Shown here one piece after another: positions 58,701-64,000 of a DNA stretch of 64,000 bases. The position numbers were made by a program, and so were the translations under genes. The notes beneath the pieces are model-generated. The model was not told where the DNA came from. It searched no databases and was given only the letters and a program-made list of their open reading frames with translations. Position 1 is the first letter of the stretch. Each line of letters starts with the position of its first letter. The DNA lies in NCBI GenBank assembly GCA_039566865.1, contig CM076944.1, positions 6,718,501 through 6,782,500 of the forward strand, given 5' to 3'. The stretch is from Aurelia coerulea (taxonomy: Eukaryota > Cnidaria > Scyphozoa > Semaeostomeae > Ulmaridae).

Positions 58701-61700
58701 AATATAGCCTATTGCATTCCATTGTATTTGATGATATCGAGCGATTAGCAAATCAATTGGACAAATAGAAGCACTAAGCCATCTTTTGTTCTATTTCTAA
58801 ACAAGGCGCTATATATCCGTCATTTGTCTTCAAAGTACAACAAAATAGAATATATGTAAAAACAAGACGTTTCCAGAATATAGTCATGAACAAGTCATGT
58901 TTTTAGACAAAAAGGTGAATATTCTTCCCGCTTCAACTTCGCTGTGACACCCCATAGTGACACTATTATCTTTTTTTGTATTTATCTATAATCTCATAAA
59001 ATACAACATCAACTACAAAATATTACAAAAATGATGCCTCAAGGAGAATGGAAATACACTATTATCTTTACATACCTGCTCTAATACTTCAGGTGCAATC
59101 CATGGTAAAACAGCTACTGCATGACTTGGGAAATTATGCAATATTTTACGACGATGACCATTACTCCACATTGGATAACAATAACGTAGACCAGATAGGC
59201 ACACTCGACCATCAGAACAAACTAGAATATGACTGGCTTTAATTGCCCTGCAAACAAGAGAATTGTAATAAGGTGAGAATCGTCAATACAGTGAACTCTC
59301 TCAGAACGGACACCTCGTTAAGAAGGATATTACATTTTTGTCCCGATTGAGAGATTCCAATTAAAATTCTTCCCGCAAGACGGACACCTTAATAAAGCGG
59401 ACACAGTCAGTTGGTCCCTAAGGTCTACGATTCTAAAGAGAGTCGACCATGTATAACTTGGAGCAATGCTAATGCTTGTGGAACTTGGTTTTTACCATCA
59501 TGCAATTTTCAAAAATGTAAAAATCCCTGAGAAATTGTCTGGGAATTTTTCAGATATATAATTTCCCAAGAAAGCTTTGTTTCAGCGTTTCTTACTTTTC
59601 GCTCAATCAAAATTAGTAGCAAGCATTGCTAAAGACATCGATAGTTGTCATGCCTCAGCCCTTCCTGCCATTTTTAATTGCCTAAATATGGTGGTTCTGG
59701 TTTGTGCCTGATAGCAAATTTTGTGATTGCTGACTTATAACTCTGCAATTAAGCTCCTGAGGTGATAAGAAAAATACTAAAATTTGATTTAACCATCGAG
59801 GGTAATTTGGCTACAACTCTTGGCGTCAGAATTTTCAAAATTGTGTATATTTTTTGGGACACCAGGTACATGGTTGATTGAAATTGACTGATAAGAAATT
59901 CACCACTTCATATTTTTCGAAACCCATATCAAAAGTCATAAAACTATTTACAGTACTAACCTATGGACATATCCAGCTTTGTGAAGGTATTCCAAACCTT
60001 GTAGCACACTTTTAAGGATATATATGATAGCTGCGTCTGGTAAACCATTTTGAAATCCTGCTTGTATGATATCAGCACACGATCCTGTTCAAGAACAATG
60101 AGAAAAAGATTAAATACAAAAGCGTCAACATAAAAGAGCATTCTGTGTCAGGCCTGTGTTAGGCCCCGTTTATGTTAACCGTTTTCAATTGAAAAGGGCA
60201 TCATGAAATCATTCTCCTTTAGTCTTCCACTTACAATGAAACGTTTTCGTAACGAACATCAAATGAAACTGATTTAAAATGGGTGCCATCTGAAAACAGC
60301 AAGAGAGGTTTCAGTATGAACGCTTGAAAATGGAACGACTCTGCATATTAATTAGAAAGTATAGTAGAATGAAGCCTGTATTATAATATTTTACATGGAT
60401 AAAAATGAAAAATAAAATGAAAAAAAAAAAGTAGATAAAAATAAAACAGAACGATTTGGCTTCGAATTCAGAGTGAGCCAATAAATCTTTAGCTTTTCTA
60501 CAAAAAAAATCTGAATCGAACGATATTTTTACACATTTGTTAGAAGTTTCGCATGTGCACACTAGTGATCGAAGCTCTAACGTCACTCAATCGAGCCTTT
60601 CATATAAATATGGATAAAAATATCGCTCGATCCAGACTCTTGTAGAAAAGCTAAAAGGTCTTTTCTCGTCTTGTGTCTCACTTTGAATGCAGAACAATAT
60701 TGTTCCGTTTTCGAGTGTTGACGCTGAAACGCTTCCATTCGTTTTCAAATGGCACCGTTCTCAAATACGAAAACGTTTCAATGAAAATGGATGGCCAAAA
60801 CGGGACAATTTCGTACCATTTTCACTTATCCTGCTCTTTCTATGCACATTCATGCCATTTAAGACCATTTGAGGTAATGGTCATTAACAAACCTATCTTG
60901 GCCTACCGGGTGACCCAGAAAAAAGTGAACCAACGCAATCTGTTATAGAAAAAAATGTTAGTGGCCAATTGAATTGCTTCAAACGTTGCTCTGTCGCTAA
61001 AAGAGTAGCCCATATTATGACTATTTTTGTAAATTTTTGACATGGTGAATTTCTCGAATAAACGATTTCGAGGAAAACGACATCCATGAAATTCTCAAAA
61101 ACAGGGAATCAGTTTACAGCCATTCAGATCTTCAATCACAATGAGGAGCGTGCTTTATTTCAGTCTGGGAATATTTTTAGGTACCTAGGGACAATAAACT
61201 TGTCCTGAAAAGTTTCGACTGAGTTGCCTATTTCCGGGTTGAAATGAAACACCCTTCTTATTGTTTTGAAGATCTGAAATGGTTGTAAATCACTCCCCTG
61301 TTTTAGATTACTTTTTGAGGATTTCAGGCATGTCGTTTTCCTTGAAATCCTTAATTCGAGAAATTTACCAGGTCAAAAAGTTTGCAAAAAATACTGATAA
61401 TATGTGCTACTCTTTTAGCAACAGAACAACGTTTGAAGCATTTCGATTGGCCACTTACTTTTTTTTCTATAACAAATTGCAATGGTTCACTTTTTTCTGG
61501 GTCATCCGATAGGTCAAGATAGGTTTGTTAATGACCATTAGCTCATGCTTGTAGAGAATTTCAGGTATGTCCATTTCCTCTTTAATAGACCTTTTAGCTA
61601 TTCTACAAAAGAGCCTGGATCGAGCGTTCTTTTTACACACGAGGTTCGATAGAGTGGCGTTAGAGATTCTATCAATATTGTGCATATTCGAAAATTCTAC

Positions 61701-63863
61701 AAACCTTTGTAGAATTTTCGAATTTGCACAATAGTTTTAGAAGCTCTTAACACCACTTTATCGAGCCTCGTGTATAAAAATAACGCTCGATCGAGGCTCT
61801 TTTGTAGAATAGCTAAAAGGTCTATTCGGGAAATTTACCATGCAGAAAATATTGCGAAAAATACTCATAACGTACTGGTCTTTCAGTGATAGAAAAACGT
61901 TTGAAGCTTTTCAATCGGTCACTTGTTTTCTTTTCGATGACAGATTGCGTTGGGCCTCCTTTTTTGGGTGACCCGATACATATTTGAGTACTGTCGATCT
62001 TGAACTTACCATAATCAAAAAAAGGAAAAGCAGTCCAGATGTCTCTATTGTCCACAAATGAGCAGTGGAACGACATAATTGAAGGATGTTTCAGTTGACT
62101 TGATAATTGCGTCTCATACTAGAATAAAGAGAAATAATTATAAAATTTGGTAAAGATATCAGGTACATGAAATGGACTTCACATTATTGCAACCAACTCC
62201 ACAGAAATTCAATATTTCTTGGTAATCCTAAACAGTTAAAAGACTTGATCAACCTTCCATGTAGAGCTGGATTGTCTGTTCTACCTCTAAGATGTGAAAA
62301 CACGCAAATAAACTTTACAGTAAGGTTTGAAAAAGATATGCAGGTGAAAAATCTTGGAACAGCATCGCGCATATCATAAAACTATCTTAACTCAATGCCT
62401 TTTAATCATTTACCGCTTAACATATCAGTTTGCCTTTCAGTAGAAAGGGAAACAATCTGAGAAGGTAAATCCATATGGGCAATTATTAGACTGATGATAT
62501 GGTCGTAGTTATCGCTATTGAAATACTGCCGGACGCTCCTAACTACCAGTATGAGCGGTCTCCGTCTGGTGTAATAGTCTCGTTTTGAATAGCAATTACT
62601 GGGACTCATCGTAATCAGTCTAGGCAATTATGACTTACCTGTAAATTTTCTAAATCATTGTATTCTAAATTGTCAAGTTTTGTTTTTCTTATAAGCACTA
62701 TAGTCTTTGATGGTTTATGATCTGCAATCCACAGCCTTGATAGCCCATACGTTCCATTGCCTGCATAACACAAAACCAAATTTTAACATCTAAGATGATG
62801 CTATATGGGACAAATCAAAGTGGTTAATTTTACTTTAGGGAATTATAGGAAACATTGAAAGTAGGAAAAGACAAGACTGTTGCATTTTTAAGCTTCCAAG
62901 ACAAGAAGGCTTATTATATTCAACGAAACAAAACCGAACGAAATCGAAACAATTTTACCGTTAAATCCTTAAAAATCGATTGAAATAGCAAATTTAAGAA
63001 ATAAATAAATTTGCTATTGCAATCGATTTTTAAGGATTTAACGGTAAAATTGCTTTAGTTTCGTTCAGTTTCGTTCGGTTATGTTTCATTTTGTTGAATA
63101 TAATAAGCCGACAAAAATCTAGTTCCAAAATTGCTACTAATTTTCAAAAACATCTGCTGTTGGGTATCCTGCAAAACATTGGCTTACCTCTCCTTGTAAA
63201 GTTCTAATGAAAGGAAACTGCCAACCCTTGGCAAAATATTGTGTCTGTTTACAGCATGCTTCAAGCCTGATACTAATAAACTTGTTTTGAGTATGATTTG
63301 AGTATGTTTGCGAACTTGATTCAAGAAAGAATTTTGTACCGTGTGTGCTAGCTTGCAGCATGCATATCAAACTCAATCAAGCTTGATTGTAGTTAGCCTG
63401 CATGCAGACTCAAACTTTAGGATAGTTGAGTCTGCACGAAGGCTAGATTGTAGCATGTTTATGAATAATTCTAGCATTAGATTATTGCCAAACTTGATCA
63501 AGCTCTAATCATACATGCAAACAGGTCAAAATTGTGCCAAAATCTGAAGTACAAACAATTCATTCAAACCTGAAGAAGGGTACCCCCAAAACTTATTGAA
63601 TGTGCATAATTTCAATTGGCCTAGAATGCCAATTTGCAACATCTTTCAATGAATCACTACCTTCAGAAAAGTCTTAGTGCAAACACATTTTTACCTTGCC
63701 TTGGAACGATTCTGACAATCCAGTTTGGCCTGCCCTCATAATGGAAGTCTTGACAATTACATGATAATTTTTCTGGGAATATTTTTTCAAACGGCAACCT
63801 TTGCTTTGGCTTAGAACAACTCTCCGAACTCTCTCTACATTTTGAAACAAGCTTGAGGATCAT
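49669..63863 (-). CDS. STRAD: STE20-related kinase adaptor (STRAD) pseudokinase, 11 coding exons
   Basis: The eleven minus-strand exons (63863-63695, 62760-62639, 62118-62010, 60084-59961, 59247-59076, 58034-57930, 55953-55753, 54940-54903, 52460-52418, 51229-51139, 49745-49669) have GT-AG borders and matching phases throughout. They give 416 residues, the usual STRAD length. STRAD is the pseudokinase that, with MO25, binds and activates the tumour-suppressor kinase LKB1. Signs of a dead kinase: the VAIK lysine is Arg (VLIRK, R81), HRD is HRA (174-176, then IKASHIL), and DFG is LSG (192-194). Conserved STRAD phrases are [64 protein letters not shown] and [11 protein letters not shown]. The C-terminus is DDWDI, at the place of the MO25-binding WEF end of vertebrate STRAD. 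Exon 1 is least certain, being supported by phase and length only. Confidence 0.93.
49746..51138. other. STRAD intron 10
   Basis: Holds a foldback remnant at about 50440-51085 related to 1050-2370, with inverse blocks at 50445-50500 and 50905-50970 (tttaaagattttgagcc). No further exon is needed by phase. Confidence 0.6.
51139..51229 (-). CDS. STRAD: STRAD exon 10
   Basis: Residues 362-391. [20 protein letters not shown] and [10 protein letters not shown], matching the conserved ELLRPVTPI block. Borders TTTATAG|GC and GGAC|GTAAGT. Confidence 0.94.
51230..52417. repeat. STRAD intron 9 with pogo-like end and a type A MITE half
   Basis: 51330 on: cagtaaggccccgcatttaa, a pogo/Tigger-like terminus with a partial inverse at about 51700 (gggtttcttaaacc). 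52095-52396: inner and right part of a CCGGGTG type A MITE ending tctcacccgg before TA. Confidence 0.65.
52418..52460 (-). CDS. STRAD: STRAD exon 9 (43-nt microexon)
   Basis: Encodes (R)[14 protein letters not shown], the last helix of the kinase-like domain. Borders TCAACAG|G and CAG|GTAAAT. A type A MITE ends 19 nt inside the downstream intron. Confidence 0.94.
52511..52671. mobile_element. Short MITE, PIF/Harbinger-like by target site
   Basis: Ends aggccagtttccagtcagtg and inverse (cactgactggaaactgccct), flanked by TTA on both sides. A 3-bp TWA target is typical of PIF/Harbinger. It lies 50 nt from STRAD exon 9 and causes a spurious long minus-strand frame. Confidence 0.78.
53192..53604. 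mobile_element. Foldback MITE (TTTGCCGTGTCGAA ends)
   Basis: Left tttttttgccgtgtggaattt matches the inverse of gattcgacacggcaaaaca. Inner hairpins share 'gatgtttaaatca' and 'aaaacggcag' in both orientations. Confidence 0.72.
54066..54783. mobile_element. CCGGGTG-clan MITE, type C, with a nested palindrome
   Basis: TA-flanked. Left CCGGGTGTCCAAAGAAAAGT, right inverse (acttttttatgggacacccgg). Without the 180-bp palindrome at 54501-54680 its length (about 538 bp) equals that of the copy at 25990. Confidence 0.85.
54501..54680. repeat. 180-bp palindrome with hammerhead-like cores (Penelope-like element termini?)
   Basis: The arms are near-perfect complements of about 85 nt: aaatacaaacaaataacagt at the left, and its inverse actgttatttgtttgtattt at the right. 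Each arm contains 'gataatggg.ttaagc.cgaaacgtc', resembling the hammerhead ribozyme core (CUGANGA, stem-loop, GAAAC, GUC) carried by Penelope-like retroelements. The first core box is altered (UGAUAA), so activity is doubtful. Confidence 0.5.
54903..54940 (-). CDS. STRAD: STRAD exon 8 (38-nt microexon)
   Basis: Encodes [12 protein letters not shown] plus a split Arg, equivalent to FVEQCLQRNP in human STRAD. Phases on both sides fit. A MITE half begins within about 20 nt of its acceptor. Confidence 0.92.
54955..55266. mobile_element. CCGGGTG-clan MITE, type A (one half)
   Basis: Shares 'aagaggatagcacgtgct' and 'ctcataatttcagaacggag' with 15203-15831, and ends gactcacccgg before TA. It lies in STRAD intron 7, directly next to exon 8. 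Confidence 0.78.
55753..55953 (-). CDS. STRAD: STRAD exon 7
   Basis: Residues 268-334, 67 codons in phase 0. Starts [14 protein letters not shown], followed by a low-conservation, Ser/Arg-rich insert with RRKST and RSMSTP, as in the STRAD C-lobe insert. Donor CAA|GTAAGT. Confidence 0.93.
56339..56893. mobile_element. Long foldback MITE in STRAD intron 6
   Basis: cataatgcgagacttttgac at the left matches the inverse right end. 'ctataaagtgggcccccttt' and 'gggggcccactttataagag' are inverted inner blocks. 'catagggactcatacca' against 'ggtacgagtccctat' confirms a long stem. Confidence 0.8.
57486..57916. mobile_element. PIF/Harbinger-like MITE beside STRAD exon 6
   Basis: TAA flanks both sides (57483-57485, 57917-57919). 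Ends ggtcctgtttacacgggaat and inverse of ggccccgttcacacgggaac. The inside repeats 'aacgattgcgttcc' in both orientations. Its right end is 8 nt plus the TAA from the donor of exon 6. Confidence 0.82.
57930..58034 (-). CDS. STRAD: STRAD exon 6
   Basis: Residues 233-267, 35 codons in phase 0: [19 protein letters not shown] and [12 protein letters not shown]. Donor CAG|GTTCGT. A truncated tandem copy lies just upstream in the gene (58117-58208). Confidence 0.96.
57943..58290. repeat. 174-bp tandem duplication covering part of STRAD exon 6 and intron
   Basis: Unit starts attccagaaaaaggaatttg at 57943 and 58117 and ends gggccaagttaaaaata in both. The copies differ at only a few bases, so the event is recent. 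Confidence 0.9.
58117..58208 (-). pseudogene. Truncated tandem copy of STRAD exon 6
   Basis: Part of a 174-bp tandem duplication (57943-58116 and 58117-58290). This copy keeps the acceptor and the first 92 nt of the exon, with one amino-acid change (S to C in EKSDIYS). It lacks the last 13 nt and the 5' splice site. Including it would require a cryptic donor, so it is most likely ignored by splicing. Confidence 0.88.
59076..59247 (-). CDS. STRAD: STRAD exon 5
   Basis: Residues 175-232. It begins with the degenerate catalytic loop (R-A-IKASHIL), then CLSGLR in place of DFG, and the activation segment to APEVLEQ. The most diagnostic exon of the gene. Confidence 0.96.
59290..59445. mobile_element. 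pogo/Tigger-like fragment
   Basis: cagtgaactctctcagaacg, then ggacacctcgttaag and cggacaccttaataaagcgg, the style of pogo/Tigger ends. No clear right terminus. Confidence 0.5.
59610..59872. mobile_element. CCGGGTG-clan MITE, type E (one half)
   Basis: Contains aaccatcgagggtaatttgg and ends tttttgggacaccagg before TA, as in the right half of 40419-41011. Located in STRAD intron 4. Confidence 0.65.
59961..60084 (-). CDS. STRAD: STRAD exon 4
   Basis: Residues 134-174. [19 protein letters not shown], then [19 protein letters not shown], the helix before the catalytic loop. Confidence 0.95.
60345..60450 (+). mobile_element. LINE 3' end fragment
   Basis: attagaaagtatagtagaat with an A-rich tail, as at 35560 and 43735. 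Confidence 0.6.
60486..60661. mobile_element. Hairpin MITE (CTTTTAGCTATTCTAC family)
   Basis: tttagcttttctacaaaaaa at the left matches the inverse of tgtagaaaagctaaaaggtc at the right. The inner 'gaagctctaacgtcactc' part recalls the arms of 61588-61822. Confidence 0.7.
60906..61509. mobile_element. CCGGGTG-clan MITE, type F
   Basis: TA-flanked, 604 bp. Left CCGGGTGACCCAGAAAAAAG, right inverse ending ctgggtcatccga. Arms share 'gtgaaccaacgcaat' against 'attgcaatggttcac'. In STRAD intron 3. Confidence 0.82.
61545..61976. mobile_element. CCGGGTG-clan MITE, type F (half) with nested hairpin
   Basis: Right half of a type F element ending ttgggtgacccga before TA, interrupted by the hairpin at 61588-61822. 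Confidence 0.75.
61588..61822. mobile_element. 235-bp near-perfect hairpin MITE nested in a type F element
   Basis: gaccttttagctattctaca and its inverse form the ends, with TA on both sides. The arms meet in 'aaaattctacaaacctttgtagaatttt'-like sequence near 61700. Removing it rejoins the host element. Confidence 0.85.
62010..62118 (-). CDS. STRAD: STRAD exon 3
   Basis: Residues 98-133. [20 protein letters not shown] aligns with the alpha-C to beta-4 region. Borders TTCTAG|TA and TATG|GTAAGT. Confidence 0.92.
62487..62622. mobile_element. TAGACTGAT MITE with exact 9-bp target duplication, beside STRAD exon 2
   Basis: Direct repeats GGCAATTAT lie at 62478-62486 and 62623-62631. 136 bp, nearly identical to 32380-32513. 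The near duplication begins at intron position +8 from the exon 2 donor. Confidence 0.92.
62639..62760 (-). CDS. STRAD: STRAD exon 2
   Basis: Residues 57-97. Encodes [17 protein letters not shown] and VLIRKTKLD, where Arg replaces the ATP-binding Lys. Borders TTATGCAG|GC and TTACAG|GTAAGT. Confidence 0.9.
62761..63694. other. STRAD intron 1
   Basis: Contains an inverted pair 'aatcgattgaaatagcaaattt' style at about 62975-63035 (ttaaaaatcgatt against aatcgatttttaa, with flanking ttcgtt blocks) and the micro-hairpin at 63394-63445. A short open segment at 63187-63242 with good-looking splice ends does not fit the phase of exon 2. Confidence 0.5.
63394..63445. mobile_element. Micro-hairpin element, second copy
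   Basis: tagcctgcatgcagactcaa matches the inverse of ttgagtctgcacgaaggcta. Same ends as 46505-46584. Confidence 0.7.
63695..63863 (-). CDS. STRAD: STRAD exon 1 (probable)
   Basis: ATG at 63863 opens 56 codons plus 1 nt, ending CAAG|GTAAAA in the phase required by exon 2. The sequence WIVRIVPRQ then G(N)GTYG would form the start of the kinase-like lobe. An upstream in-frame ATG at 63941 reads through a CA repeat and is less likely. The N-terminus is poorly conserved in the family, so similarity cannot confirm it. Confidence 0.6.
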
Positions 63864-64000
63864 CTTTTTACAAAAAATAGGGGTACATTTTCCCCATCTG
63901 TGGCCACCATTGCACACACACACACACAAAATGAGGCACATCGAATGAAGCTCAACATGAATCTAGCACACATTTTCAGTCAGGGTCAATCCCGCTTCCC
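63864..64000. promoter_or_regulatory. STRAD 5' UTR or promoter-proximal sequence
   Basis: Upstream of the assigned start. It includes a short (CA)n run at 63914-63928. No core promoter element is recognised and the window ends here. Confidence 0.3.

Noticed and set aside
63187..63242. Candidate STRAD exon ([19 protein letters not shown]) with acceptor and GAGAG|GTAAGC donor
   Set aside because: Its open frame does not leave the phase required by exon 2, and in the required frame it contains a stop. The 63695-63863 exon fits instead.

Overview
The window is nuclear DNA from an intron-rich, AT-rich invertebrate animal. The evidence is metazoan gene families with GT-AG introns (STRAD, MFSD6, NDUFA8, a flavin amine oxidase), several non-LTR retrotransposon families, and a very dense load of short inverted-repeat transposons. 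There are no operons, CRISPR arrays or bacterial signals. Gene content and the low GC suggest a marine invertebrate, but the phylum cannot be fixed from this sequence.

Layout. 1-4.7 kb: the first two coding exons of a flavin amine oxidase (minus strand, running off the left edge) enclosing an intron full of foldback repeats. 5.2-5.6 kb: an intronless NDUFA8-like complex I gene, head-to-head with the oxidase. 6.1-9.9 kb: a 312-bp tandem duplication and three tandem copies of a ~1.05-kb unit. 9.9-11.4 kb: a decayed LINE with a small MITE next to it. 11.6-14.3 kb: a two-exon MFSD6-type transporter (minus). 15.2-21.9 kb: MITEs, a composite palindrome and a ~1-kb array of a 20-bp repeat. 23.9-25.6 kb: an intronless type II membrane protein resembling protein O-fucosyltransferases. 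25.9-49.3 kb: no confident cellular gene, but one long LINE (28.5-31.6 kb), a 97/83-bp minisatellite (37.5-38.1 kb), a (GAT)n microsatellite, a tRNA-like sequence and many MITEs. 49.7-63.9 kb: a STRAD (STE20-related kinase adaptor) pseudokinase gene on the minus strand, reconstructed here as 11 coding exons with consistent splice phases (416 residues), its introns packed with transposons.

The cellular genes are unrelated housekeeping or membrane genes: LKB1-complex signalling (STRAD), respiratory complex I (NDUFA8), amine oxidation, membrane transport and glycosylation. They do not form a pathway or cluster.

The most unusual content is the mobile DNA. A set of foldback elements with TA target sites shares the terminus CCGGGTG but has at least six different bodies. 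A second set has 9-bp target duplications that can be read directly. A palindromic insertion carries hammerhead-like cores. A STRAD exon has been tandemly duplicated without its 5' splice site, and transposons sit within about 20 nt of three STRAD 5' splice sites.
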